A stretch of 64,000 nucleotides of DNA, taken from the NCBI GenBank assembly GCA_964397625.1, contig CAYNJT010000009.1, positions 1-64,000 of the forward strand, read 5' to 3'. How positions within the stretch are numbered: position 1 is the stretch's first letter; every line of letters starts with the position of its first letter. The notes beneath the pieces are model-generated. The model was not told the DNA's origin. It saw only the letters and a program-made list of their open reading frames with translations, and searched no databases. Positions 1 through 8,359 of this stretch are shown here, one piece after another. This DNA comes from Leptolinea sp964397625 (GTDB lineage: Bacteria > Chloroflexota > Anaerolineae > Anaerolineales > Anaerolineaceae). Made by a program: the position numbers and the translations under genes.

Positions 1-1618
1 CACCCACGGTGAACCCAGCGCAAGAAACGCGCACCCGCATATTGGCGCGACTGGCAAGGTTGTGGTTGTTCATAATGGGATCGTAGAAAATTATCAGGAT
101 TTGCAGGATGAACTGCGTTCTGAAGGTGTTGAATTTAATTCTGATACTGATACTGAGACAATAGTTCATTTGATTGAACGCTTTGTCTCAACAACCGGCA
201 ATTTGGAAGATGCCGTGCGCAAGACGTTACAGCAAATCCGAGGAGCGCATGGCATCGTGGTGCTGTCATCCGATGAACCCGATAAGATCATTGCCGCGCG
301 TATCGGTAATGCAGGCGGAGTAGTCATAGGATACGGTGAGAATGAAATGTTCGTGGCATCGGATATTCCAGCCATTCTTGAGCAAACTCACCGTATGTCG
401 TTCCTGGAATCTCGACAGATGGCTGTGATAACACGCCAGGGTGTGTCAATATCGACACTGGATGGAATTCCAGTTACACCAGCCATCCAGACCATCAACT
501 GGGACCCGATTTCTGCTGAAAAGGGAGAATACCGCCATTTTATGCAGAAAGAAATCCACGAACAGGTGCGCAGTTTGACAGATACTCTGGCCGGACGGGT
601 GGATTTTGAAAAAGGGCTTATTCAGTTACCTCAATTGAAATTGACACCTGAAACAGCTCGCAAGATAAATAAAATTATCATCACAGCCTGCGGCACGGCC
701 AGCCATGCTGGAATGGTAGGGAAAATCTTAATCGAGCGAATAGCCAGAATTCCGGTTGAAATTGACATAGCTTCTGAATTTCGTTACCGCGACCCGATCA
801 TACAACCTGGAACGGTGATCCTGGCGATAAGCCAATCTGGTGAAACCGCGGATACTCTTGCCGCCATGGAAGAAGGCCGCCTTAAAGGTGCCACAACCTG
901 GTCAATCGTCAACGCCATCGGCTCTCAGGCCATGCGTGTCGCGGATGGATACATATCCATGCAGGTCGGACCGGAAATCGGCGTGGCTTCAACAAAGGCT
1001 TTCACCGCACCGCTGGTTGATCTTTATATGCTGGCAGTACTTCTGGCGGATCTTCGCGGTACATTACCGGTTGACCAGCGCAAGAAACTGGTCAATGATC
1101 TGCGTCTTGTACCGGATATGGCCGGGAAATGCCTGGAACATGAGCCTGAAATAAAGAAGATTGCGGAGGAATTGAAGGAAGCGAAAGACGCGTTATACCT
1201 TGGCCGTGGTATTAATATGCCAATTGCTTATGAAGGCGCCTTAAAATTGAAAGAGATTTCCTACATACATGCCGAGGGATACCCGGCTGGCGAAATGAAA
1301 CATGGACCCATCGCGCTCATAGACAAGGATATGCCAGTCATCGCTTTGGCGCCCAATGATCCCTGGTATGAAAAAATGGCCAGCCAGATTGAACAGGCCA
1401 AAGCCAGAGGCGGCAAGGTGTACGCTGTGGCGACAGAGGGGGATAAAAACGTGGAGCATCTGGCGGATAGTTGCATGTGGGTACCATCCATTCCATGGAT
1501 GCTCAGTCCTGTGCTTACTGTGATCCCGCTGCAGATGTTGGCCTACCATATCGCCTCCATTCGCGGCCTTGATGTGGACCAGCCAAGGAATTTGGCCAAA
1601 TCTGTCACGGTAGAATAA
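1..1618 (+). CDS. glmS: Glucosamine-6-phosphate synthase (isomerizing), 3' part
   Basis: Converts fructose-6-phosphate and glutamine to glucosamine-6-phosphate, the first step of amino-sugar and cell-wall precursor synthesis in the cytosol. The reading frame is open from base 2, where it already encodes the THGEPS and NAHPH motifs of the N-terminal glutaminase domain, so the gene starts before the window. About 70 N-terminal residues, including the catalytic Cys, are missing relative to the roughly 610-residue family length. The two sugar-isomerase (SIS) domains are complete, with SQSGETADT, the EIGVASTKAF stretch, the active-site His in MKHGP, and the family's final motif DQPRNLAKSVTVE. GTG at 62 is internal and not a start. 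A terminator follows directly. Identification is certain. Confidence 0.97.
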   Translation, partial: THGEPSARNAHPHIGATGKVVVVHNGIVENYQDLQDELRSEGVEFNSDTDTETIVHLIERFVSTTGNLEDAVRKTLQQIRGAHGIVVLSSDEPDKIIAARIGNAGGVVIGYGENEMFVASDIPAILEQTHRMSFLESRQMAVITRQGVSISTLDGIPVTPAIQTINWDPISAEKGEYRHFMQKEIHEQVRSLTDTLAGRVDFEKGLIQLPQLKLTPETARKINKIIITACGTASHAGMVGKILIERIARIPVEIDIASEFRYRDPIIQPGTVILAISQSGETADTLAAMEEGRLKGATTWSIVNAIGSQAMRVADGYISMQVGPEIGVASTKAFTAPLVDLYMLAVLLADLRGTLPVDQRKKLVNDLRLVPDMAGKCLEHEPEIKKIAEELKEAKDALYLGRGINMPIAYEGALKLKEISYIHAEGYPAGEMKHGPIALIDKDMPVIALAPNDPWYEKMASQIEQAKARGGKVYAVATEGDKNVEHLADSCMWVPSIPWMLSPVLTVIPLQMLAYHIASIRGLDVDQPRNLAKSVTVE

Positions 1619-1644
1619 AGGAGTTCAGTTTTTAATGAAAAGGC

Positions 1645-1681
1645 GAGGAACGTTCACCATATGGCGTTCCTCCCTTTTTTT
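1645..1681 (+). terminator. Intrinsic terminator after glmS
   Basis: An 8-bp stem, GAGGAACG at 1645-1652 pairing with CGTTCCTC at 1665-1672, is followed by a run of T from 1675. It sits 26 bases past the glmS stop and before the next gene. Confidence 0.8.
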
Positions 1682-1720
1682 ATTGCCAGTTAAAATAGCA
1701 GTATGCATACTGATGGAATA

Positions 1721-3199
1721 ATGAAAAAGAATACAAAGCTTCTAATACTTTTTGTCACACTTTTTTTCCTCTTCGCTTGCAATATCACAGGAAGAAATCC
1801 ACAGACTCACGTTGACTCAACCGCTACATCTTTGCCTGTAGTCGAAACCATTCAGACGAAAGCTCCTGTATTACCATCAGTCATTTCTGAGACATTGCAT
1901 AACATTTACCGTATCCAATCCGGTGATACTCTACCTGCCTTATCCATGCGCTTTAAGGTCACTCAGGATGAGATCATTTCCGGTAACCCTGGATTATTTA
2001 CGAATGATCCAAACAGAACACTGCCTGCCGGCCAACCAATGATTATTGATATTGCGCAGGAATTTGTTGATCTCCACCAATACGCTATAGTACCGGATGC
2101 TGATTTTGTTTATGGTCCGAAACTGATTGATTTTGATACAAGGGGATTCGCCAATGAAGCTCCCGGCTGGTTGATGGACTATGTGGATAACACCAGCGGA
2201 AACGCTGTTACAGGGATAAAGATCTTACAGCAGACCGCGGAAAACTATTCCATATCACCAAAAATTCTTCTGGCTCTGGTTGAATACCACCTGCATGGTC
2301 TGACTGACCCCCGAATTCCTGCATCATTTTCACTTGGAAATACCGAACAGAATCGGAAAACATTCGGTAAACAATTATCCTGGGCAGCCAACCTGTTAAA
2401 TAATGGCTATTATGGATGGTTCGAAGGAGTACAAACGGAATTTTATGACGTGTCGGGGGGATTTGTGCGGCCTCATCCAGCAAGCAACCCGGGCAGTGTA
2501 GCATTTCAGTTTTATTTCTCACGTTTTCTCTCAGGAAATGAGCTTGAAAACGCGCTTGGCCCCGATGGTTTTCGAGCGACCTATGAGAGTATGTTCGGAC
2601 CGGTAGATTTCTCTCTGGGTCAAGATAACATCCTGATACCGGAAAATCTTCGGCAACCGGATTTGATCTTGCCATTGCAGCATCATGTTAAATGGTCCTT
2701 TTCCGGAGGTCCTCATTCAGGTTGGGGGATTGGTTACCCGTATGCGGCCATTGATTTCGCTCCACCGGCTGAAAAGCCTGGCTGCGAGTCATCGCCTTAT
2801 TACGCCACGGCTGCCGCAGATGGGGTCGTCTCACGGGTTGACGATGGGGTATTGTCGATTGACTTGGATGGAGATGGCTCAGCAAGAACTGGATGGAACA
2901 TCTTGTATATCCATTTGTCGTTGAATAAGCCGCTGGGCATGGGACAGTTCATTCAAAAAGGGCAGGCGATTGGACACCCATCTTGTCTGGCCGGGACCTC
3001 TTCTGGAAGAAATGTTCATATCGCACGTCTTTACAATGGAGTTTGGATCCCTGCGGGCGGGACGATCCCTTTAACTCTAGAAGGGTGGACAACAGTATAT
3101 GGGGAGAAGGAATACAAAGGGTATTTATCTGGGCCCGATAAAGAGCTTTTTTCCAGCAGCAACGGTGAATGGTTCAGTCAAATAACTGTAGTTGATTAA
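1721..3199 (+). CDS. LysM and M23-family peptidase lipoprotein
   Basis: A predicted exported cell-envelope protein. I chose ATG 1721 because it opens directly on a lipoprotein signal (MKKNTK, a hydrophobic stretch, then a Cys at about residue 20 in LFAC). ATG 1703 is six codons upstream. A LysM-type module lies at about residues 65-110 (YRIQSGDTLPALSMRF and an NPGL turn) and would bind peptidoglycan. The last 150 residues look like an M23 (LytM-like) metallopeptidase domain, with an H..D stretch near GWGIGYPYAAIDFAP, LYIHLS, KGQAIGHPS, and a degenerate NVHIAR in place of the usual HLHFE. With that last motif altered, hydrolase activity is uncertain and a structural role is possible. The 200 residues in between match no family I recognise. 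Confidence 0.8.
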   Translation: MKKNTKLLILFVTLFFLFACNITGRNPQTHVDSTATSLPVVETIQTKAPVLPSVISETLHNIYRIQSGDTLPALSMRFKVTQDEIISGNPGLFTNDPNRTLPAGQPMIIDIAQEFVDLHQYAIVPDADFVYGPKLIDFDTRGFANEAPGWLMDYVDNTSGNAVTGIKILQQTAENYSISPKILLALVEYHLHGLTDPRIPASFSLGNTEQNRKTFGKQLSWAANLLNNGYYGWFEGVQTEFYDVSGGFVRPHPASNPGSVAFQFYFSRFLSGNELENALGPDGFRATYESMFGPVDFSLGQDNILIPENLRQPDLILPLQHHVKWSFSGGPHSGWGIGYPYAAIDFAPPAEKPGCESSPYYATAAADGVVSRVDDGVLSIDLDGDGSARTGWNILYIHLSLNKPLGMGQFIQKGQAIGHPSCLAGTSSGRNVHIARLYNGVWIPAGGTIPLTLEGWTTVYGEKEYKGYLSGPDKELFSSSNGEWFSQITVVD

Positions 3200-3297
3200 T
3201 AGCCGGTGTTACAAAATTTCAAGCAAATGTTCTCTATTATCATAATTATTAAGTAAGGTTATTAAATACTTCAAACTTGCCAAAAGCTGGTTTTCTT

Positions 3298-3314
3298 GGG
3301 AATTTAGAATTCCC
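3298..3314. repeat. Short perfect inverted repeat between convergent genes
   Basis: GGGAATT (3298-3304), a TAG loop, then AATTCCC (3308-3314). It lies in the 142-base gap between the stops of the LysM/M23 gene and the FkbM methyltransferase. A 7-bp stem with a 3-base loop could help end transcription, but no clear T-run follows on either strand. Confidence 0.35.
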
Positions 3315-3341
3315 TAATAAAGAAGACTGCCAGCGCCTGCA

Positions 3342-4169
3342 TTAATGGGTAGTTTCTCCCTTTTGCCGCGCGTATATGTATCCAATCTCTGAATGGACCT
3401 TATTTGAGACGAATTCCACAGAAAATCCGGCATTTTCAAGAAGGGAAACGAGTTCAGAATGATGATGTGGAGTGATCCGATCATGATATTCCATTGTTAT
3501 GAATTGGAAACGGTGTAAATCTTCCGTACGCAATGGGAGAAGGATGTCGTATTCTCCCCCTTCACAATCCATTTTCAGTATCTTTACACTGGTGATTCCC
3601 TCTTTATCCAGATATGGGATCAACTGAAGTGTCTCTACAGAAACTGAATTCTGCTCATCGGCAACCGTTCGAAATTGAAGTGGATTTCCTGAAGACACAT
3701 CCATTGTCAGATTGCCGGCCAGGGAACTCACCGCGGCGTCGATGGGGATGACATTGGTTAGGCTATTTTTTTTGATATTTTTCTGAAAGAAATCAAAGGA
3801 TTCTCTGTACGGTTCGAATCCTATAACGGTGCAACCGGGACACGCGACTGCTGCTTGAATGGCAAATTCACCGATTCCAGCCCCGATATCTAGAATAACG
3901 CCATCTTCAGGTTTTTTTGACTTATAAAATTTATAGAAATCATCCAAGAAAGTCTCTTTAATGGACCAGATATCCATGGGATTGCGGACTAGAAAGTTCA
4001 ACCTTGTAGTTTTTAAGGTTATAACAAATGGAGCCTTCTGTTGGAAAATAAAAAAACGAATTAATTTGAGAGGTTGGTCGAATCCGAGTAACAAAGAAAA
4101 AAAAGATCTAAGGTAATAAGCACCGCTTTGGAATACTCGCATAATGGAGTATTTTACATCAAGCATCAC
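3342..4169 (-). CDS. FkbM family SAM-dependent methyltransferase
   Basis: A 275-residue class I methyltransferase. The SAM-binding motif I (VILDIGAGIGEFAIQ) is at about residues 91-106, an acidic loop (IGFEPYRESF) at about 116-125, and the hallmark FkbM segment KILKMDCEGGEYDIL at about 196-210. FkbM proteins usually O-methylate sugars or other small hydroxylated compounds, and the substrate here is unknown. The N-terminal 50 residues are hydrophobic and basic and may associate with the membrane. It starts with GTG at 4169 (or ATG at 4166), overlapping the stop of the upstream regulator, so the two are probably translationally coupled. Confidence 0.85.
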   Translation of the reverse strand: MMLDVKYSIMRVFQSGAYYLRSFFSLLLGFDQPLKLIRFFIFQQKAPFVITLKTTRLNFLVRNPMDIWSIKETFLDDFYKFYKSKKPEDGVILDIGAGIGEFAIQAAVACPGCTVIGFEPYRESFDFFQKNIKKNSLTNVIPIDAAVSSLAGNLTMDVSSGNPLQFRTVADEQNSVSVETLQLIPYLDKEGITSVKILKMDCEGGEYDILLPLRTEDLHRFQFITMEYHDRITPHHHSELVSLLENAGFSVEFVSNKVHSEIGYIYARQKGETTH

Positions 4170-4770
4170 TTTTTATTACAAATTGGCAGACACCCCGGTA
4201 TCTCTCCCAGTCCATAAAATCTTTCAATTCCCATGCCATGCCGCTCAACTCACGCAATAACTGCCTGTCCATCTGACAAAGGATGTCATTTCCTGAGCGG
4301 ATATCACGATACGGACAATTGGCGAAATACAACAGAGGCCCCGCTTTCCCGGCTTCCCAACCGGCTTGATAATTCCTTTCATTCAACCAGATTACCAATT
4401 TATTTAGGGATTTTTTTTGATGGTTTAAGCTTTCTCCTTTTGTTTGTAGTAATAAACCACACAAGAACTCAACCGGATCGGTGTCTGAACAGAGAGAAGG
4501 CAAGGCTCTTATCAATTGCTCGCACAGAGTAAAAAGGCATGGATTTTTTTCAGAAAAGGTCTTACGAAACAATCTTTCATTGGGACCGACTGTCAATTTT
4601 GGCGTTGTGTTAGGCACTTCCTCGATTAATCCCATTGCATGGAGTTTCCGAAGGTGATATCGCACTGCTGGTTCATTCATGCCACTTTTTAAGGCAAGAT
4701 CACGTGCACAAAAAATTCCAGAATTTTGTATTAGGGATAAAAGCACTTGAGTGGAAGACGTTGATTTCAT
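4159..4770 (-). CDS. Winged-helix regulator with SufR-like Cys motif
   Basis: A 203-residue transcription factor. Residues 1-70 form a winged helix-turn-helix (ARDLALKSGMNEPAVRYHLRK is its recognition part, followed by LHAMGLIEEV). The C-terminal part carries Cys152, Cys165 and Cys195. Cys152 and Cys165 are separated by 12 residues, as in the C-x12-C-x13-C-x14-C motif of the Fe-S repressor SufR, but the third Cys position is Ala179. An Fe-S or metal sensor role is therefore an inference. It is transcribed divergently from nuoB across a 107-base gap and overlaps the FkbM methyltransferase gene, so the nuo operon or its own operon are the likely targets. Confidence 0.7.
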   Translation of the reverse strand: MKSTSSTQVLLSLIQNSGIFCARDLALKSGMNEPAVRYHLRKLHAMGLIEEVPNTTPKLTVGPNERLFRKTFSEKNPCLFTLCEQLIRALPSLCSDTDPVEFLCGLLLQTKGESLNHQKKSLNKLVIWLNERNYQAGWEAGKAGPLLYFANCPYRDIRSGNDILCQMDRQLLRELSGMAWELKDFMDWERYRGVCQFVIKSDA

Positions 4771-4808
4771 CGCTTAATATATAAAAAATAGTTTACATAA
4801 TTATACGC

Positions 4809-4836
4809 TTGACACGAAATTTCAGAATGATAGAAT
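4809..4836 (+). promoter_or_regulatory. Sigma-70-type promoter of the nuoB operon
   Basis: A perfect -35 TTGACA (4809-4814), 16-base spacer, and -10 TAGAAT (4831-4836), 41 bases before the nuoB ATG, which has an AAAGGAG ribosome site. An 8-bp palindrome ATAATTAT (4797-4804) lies just upstream, inside the shared divergent region. Confidence 0.7.
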
Positions 4837-4877
4837 TACTCTAACACATGGAAAGACTTGCCCGGTAAAGGAGCAAA

Positions 4878-5561
4878 ATGACAGAGGAATCGCTCAATTC
4901 TCCCAGTTATGAAATATCGCCTGAGCTTAAAGGCGCGGTAGCGATCACAACTCTTGATCGGATTTATAACTGGGGTCGCCGTAATTCCATGTGGCCGATG
5001 ATGTTCGGACTGGCATGCTGCGCTATTGAAATGATTTGTACAGCAGCCAGCCGATATGACCTTTCACGTTTTGGCATGGAAGTAATGCGTCCTAGTCCGC
5101 GTCAGGCAGATGTGATGGTTATTTCCGGTACGGTCACAAAAAAAATGGTACCCCAGATAGTTCGTTTGTATAACCAGATGGCGGAACCTAAATATGTTCT
5201 TTCCATGGGCGCTTGCGCTAACGGAGGCGGTCCATTTAAAGAAAGCTACAATGTTGTACCGGGTATAGATCAATTTTTGCCGGTTGATGTTTACATTCCT
5301 GGTTGCCCGCCAACACCACAGGCCTTACTCAACGGGTTGATCACACTTCAAAAGAAGGTTGATGGCGAATCATTAAAAAATGCTCGCTGGTATAAAAAGG
5401 AAGCCAGCACTCCCATACGTATACCAGTTCTGGGACCAGATTTGATGAACCCTGACCAGTATGATGAAATTTCTAGACTTAGTAGAATAAAAGCTAACGA
5501 ACTTTTGATAGAAGAAACTCAAGAAGGTAATGAGAATTCAGACAATCCGGAGGTGGCATAA
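4878..5561 (+). CDS. nuoB: NADH-quinone oxidoreductase subunit B
   Basis: The complex I subunit carrying the terminal [4Fe-4S] cluster N2, on the cytoplasmic peripheral arm. The four expected ligands are visible: Cys47 and Cys48 (GLACCAIEM), Cys113 (SMGACANGGG) and Cys143 (YIPGCPP). At 227 residues it is longer than the usual 160-220 because of an acidic C-terminal tail. The ATG follows AAAGGAG. Its stop overlaps the start of nuoCD by one base (TAATG). nuoA is not upstream, where a regulator is divergent, and no membrane or NADH-input subunits (nuoH, J-N, E, F, G) lie in the window, so this is a split complex I locus. Confidence 0.95.
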   Translation: MTEESLNSPSYEISPELKGAVAITTLDRIYNWGRRNSMWPMMFGLACCAIEMICTAASRYDLSRFGMEVMRPSPRQADVMVISGTVTKKMVPQIVRLYNQMAEPKYVLSMGACANGGGPFKESYNVVPGIDQFLPVDVYIPGCPPTPQALLNGLITLQKKVDGESLKNARWYKKEASTPIRIPVLGPDLMNPDQYDEISRLSRIKANELLIEETQEGNENSDNPEVA

Positions 5562-7303
5562 TGAGTGACCCAGCCGGATTTGAACTTGAATTTGATCTTC
5601 AAGACCGATATCCAGCCTGGGTAAAATTAGATGAACGCCCAGGTTATTGGGGGTTTATTGTAAACGCGAATGATCTCCTGGCATTTTCACGCGCAGTACG
5701 GGATGAACTTGGATTTGATTATCTATCCATGGTTACCGCTGTTGACCATTACCCGGAAAACTTGTTAGATATTGTGTATTTGTTATATCGCACAACCGGC
5801 GGAGCGGGGATTAACTTCAAAGTACAAATACCACGCATAAATCCAATTCTTCCCAGTCTGGTGTCTTTGTACCCAGGGGCGGAATTGCAGGAACGAGAAA
5901 TCTACGATCTTTTTGGAGTGACATTTGAAGGCCATCCTGATCTACGTCGTATCTTATTATGGGAAGGTTTTGACGGTCATCCGTTGAAAAAGGATTGGAC
6001 AGAACCTTTTTTTGAGGAAGAAGTCAAACCCTTTAAATCACGTTGGCCTGAAGCGCGGTTTTCGCGAGCTGAAGAAAATAACCCATACGGGAATAATGTT
6101 CAGTACCCAGCCGGATTTGAGCCCGATCAATGGACGATTAATGGGGAAAAAGCGTTATATGATAGCCTTCGTAAAAATGTCATTTCACCATCAGGCGAGT
6201 TAAAAACCGACCAGTTAATCGTCAACCTCGGCCCGCAACATCCTTCAACACATGGTGTTTTCCGCATGGCCGTTCTCGTGGAAGGTGAGACGATCGTTGA
6301 TTTGAAGCCGGTTATGGGATACCTTCACCGCAGTCATGAAAAAATTGCTGAGCGTAATACCTATCTGCAAACCATGCCATACACAGACAGATTGGATTAT
6401 CTGTCTTCCATGAGTAATAACTTCGGGTACGCACTGGCCGTTGAGAAAATATTGGGCATAAAGCCGCCTGAACGCGCTGAATACATACGAGTGATCATGG
6501 CGGAATTGACCCGAATAAGCAGCCATATCATGACCACCGGATTTCTTCTGAATGATCTTGGAGCTTTTTTCACACCCGCTTTATACACCCTGGAAGAACG
6601 TGAATTGATCCTGGATGTCTTCGAAGAAGTATCTGGCTCGCGTATGATGTGCAATTATTTTCGTTTTGGCGGATTGGCGCGCGATATGAGTGAATCGGCC
6701 CTCGAAAAAGTGCGCAAGTTGGTTTTTAATAGATTGCCTCGCAAGATAGACGATCTGGACAAATACCTTACACACAACGAAATTGTACGACTACGAACAG
6801 AAGGAGTCGGGGTGCTAACGGCGGATGAGGCCGCCGCGTATTCTGCTAGTGGACCACAATTGCGTGCATCCGGTGTTCCGTATGATGTCCGCAAAGCGGA
6901 CCCATATTCAATTTATGACCGCTTTAAATTTGATGTTGCCGTAAGGTACCATGGTGATATTTATGATCGATACCTGGTGCGTCTCGATGAGATGCGCCAG
7001 AGTCTTCGTATCATCCAACAGGCATTGCATGACATACCCGGAGGACCCATCATCAATGGGAAACCACAATACAGCGTAAAGGTCCCACCAGGTGAAGCAT
7101 ACGGGAGGGTTGAAGGACCAAAAGGTGAACTTGGATTCTATGTGGTTTCAAATGGGAAACCCAATCCTCAACGTTACCACGTTCGTGCTCCATCCTTCAT
7201 CAATTTGACTTCTCTGGCAGAAATGAGCAGGGGAGAAAAGCTGGCAGATACCGTGGCAGTTCTTGGTTCACTGGATATCATCCTCGGTGAAGTGGACCGT
7301 TAA
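5561..7303 (+). CDS. nuoCD: Fused NADH-quinone oxidoreductase subunits C and D
   Basis: A 580-residue fusion of the 30-kDa subunit (about residues 1-165, with the ERE.YDLFGV and HPDLRRILL signatures) and the 49-kDa subunit (about 215-580, starting at NLGPQHPSTHGVFR). Together with NuoB the D part forms the quinone site next to cluster N2. The D part keeps family hallmarks (YLHRSHEKIAE, the PYTDRLDYL stretch, the DIILGEVDR end). It lacks the CxxC pairs of [NiFe]-hydrogenase large subunits, so it is a respiratory-type rather than hydrogenase-type subunit. The TAATG junction with nuoB implies coupled translation. NuoI follows after 14 bases. Confidence 0.95.
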   Translation: MSDPAGFELEFDLQDRYPAWVKLDERPGYWGFIVNANDLLAFSRAVRDELGFDYLSMVTAVDHYPENLLDIVYLLYRTTGGAGINFKVQIPRINPILPSLVSLYPGAELQEREIYDLFGVTFEGHPDLRRILLWEGFDGHPLKKDWTEPFFEEEVKPFKSRWPEARFSRAEENNPYGNNVQYPAGFEPDQWTINGEKALYDSLRKNVISPSGELKTDQLIVNLGPQHPSTHGVFRMAVLVEGETIVDLKPVMGYLHRSHEKIAERNTYLQTMPYTDRLDYLSSMSNNFGYALAVEKILGIKPPERAEYIRVIMAELTRISSHIMTTGFLLNDLGAFFTPALYTLEERELILDVFEEVSGSRMMCNYFRFGGLARDMSESALEKVRKLVFNRLPRKIDDLDKYLTHNEIVRLRTEGVGVLTADEAAAYSASGPQLRASGVPYDVRKADPYSIYDRFKFDVAVRYHGDIYDRYLVRLDEMRQSLRIIQQALHDIPGGPIINGKPQYSVKVPPGEAYGRVEGPKGELGFYVVSNGKPNPQRYHVRAPSFINLTSLAEMSRGEKLADTVAVLGSLDIILGEVDR

Positions 7304-7317
7304 ACTGGAGGAACTTC

Positions 7318-7941
7318 ATGAACGGATCAGGAATTGTTCGCGGATTACTCGTCCCACTTAAACATTTTTTTGAAACCTATATCGATGATCTAAAATGGCT
7401 CGGGAAGAAGTATTATCATCCCGAAGGAATTGCCCGGCGTTCTTCAGCCGAAACGAAGGGTATCTTCTCTATTCAGTATCCAGAAGAAAAACTACCGGTT
7501 CCAGAAGAATTTCGTTTTTTACCTTTTCTCATTTATGATGAAACGAAGGAGGGAGATAGAAAAATTCGCTGCACCGCCTGTGGAATTTGTGCAAAGGTAT
7601 GCCCCCCACAATGTATCTGGATTGAGCGGAATGTCGATCCTGAAACCGGAAAGATCATTTCAACTCCAAGGCAGTATACAATCGATGCCGATATTTGCAT
7701 GAATTGCGGATTTTGCGCCGAATTTTGTCCTTTTGACGCGATACGCATGGACCACGTCTATGAACTGGCAAATAGTGATCGCAGGAAGAACAATGTTCTT
7801 CACCTCGAACAATTATTAAAGCCGGCAAGTTACTATGCTGAAATTCGTCCATTGAATTACGCGCGAGAACAGGCAATAAAAGAGGAGAAAGCGGCTGCCA
7901 GGGTTTCAAAATCAGAAGATACCGGCGCGACTTCGAATTAA
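7318..7941 (+). CDS. nuoI: NADH-quinone oxidoreductase subunit I (2x[4Fe-4S])
   Basis: The ferredoxin-like complex I subunit that passes electrons to NuoB. It has two CxxCxxCxxxCP motifs: Cys85, 88, 91, 95 (RCTACGICAKVCPP) and Cys127, 130, 133, 137 (CMNCGFCAEFCPF). Residues 1-75 form the usual N-terminal helix region contacting the membrane arm. A GGAGG ribosome site precedes the ATG. The C-terminal 40 residues are charged and not conserved. It is followed 10 bases later by a small Cys protein and an Mrp-type Fe-S carrier. Confidence 0.95.
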   Translation: MNGSGIVRGLLVPLKHFFETYIDDLKWLGKKYYHPEGIARRSSAETKGIFSIQYPEEKLPVPEEFRFLPFLIYDETKEGDRKIRCTACGICAKVCPPQCIWIERNVDPETGKIISTPRQYTIDADICMNCGFCAEFCPFDAIRMDHVYELANSDRRKNNVLHLEQLLKPASYYAEIRPLNYAREQAIKEEKAAARVSKSEDTGATSN

Positions 7942-7951
7942 AGGAACTTCG

Positions 7952-8259
7952 ATGTATAATCCTGAAACCGAAATTCTATTTCCCAGCAAAGCTATTGGAA
8001 GTCTGTCCAGTCTGCGTGGAAAAACCTGGCAGGATTTAGTTGCACAAGTATTACAAACTCCTGTACAGTCTTCTGAACAAACGGCGTTTTTGTTAATGAT
8101 GATCAAAATTGGCGGGTGTGTCACCTGCAATGTAGATTCATTTCGCGCCATGCGAGGCTGTCCAGCCTGCGCGCAGTTGAATATCAAACGTTATAAAGGT
8201 ACAGACGATGATCTGGTGCGAATGTACCAGCAGGCGTTGAAAGAAGCGCTTACACATTC
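7952..8259 (+). CDS. Small CxxC-x10-CxxC protein, cut by the assembly gap
   Basis: At least 103 residues from ATG 7952 up to the run of N. I do not recognise the family. Four cysteines, Cys56, Cys59, Cys70 and Cys73, form two CxxC pairs ten residues apart in a stretch that includes GGCVTCNVD and RGCPACAQ, suitable for a zinc or Fe-S site. A helical, charged segment follows (DDDLVRMYQQALKEA). It has none of the MIP18 or P-loop sequence expected at the start of an Mrp protein, so the apparent open frame running on into Mrp across the gap is probably an artefact. Its place between nuoI and mrp suggests, but does not show, a role in complex I or Fe-S maturation. Confidence 0.55.
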
Positions 8260-8359
8260 NNNNNNNNNNNNNNNNNNNNNNNNNNNNNNNNNNNNNNNNN
8301 NNNNNNNNNNNNNNNNNNNNNNNNNNNNNNNNNNNNNNNNNNNNNNNNNNNNNNNNNNN
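8260..8359. other. Assembly gap of 100 N
   Basis: Exactly 100 undetermined bases, the conventional placeholder for a scaffold gap of unknown length. The Mrp protein to the right lacks its Walker A loop, which lies roughly 70 or more residues before the first visible residue. 100 bases hold only 33 codons, so the true gap must be longer, or the join is wrong. Confidence 0.98.

Noticed and set aside
2208..2675. A 155-codon minus-strand frame inside the LysM/M23 gene
   Set aside because: No motif, no ribosome site, and fully covered by a convincing gene on the other strand.
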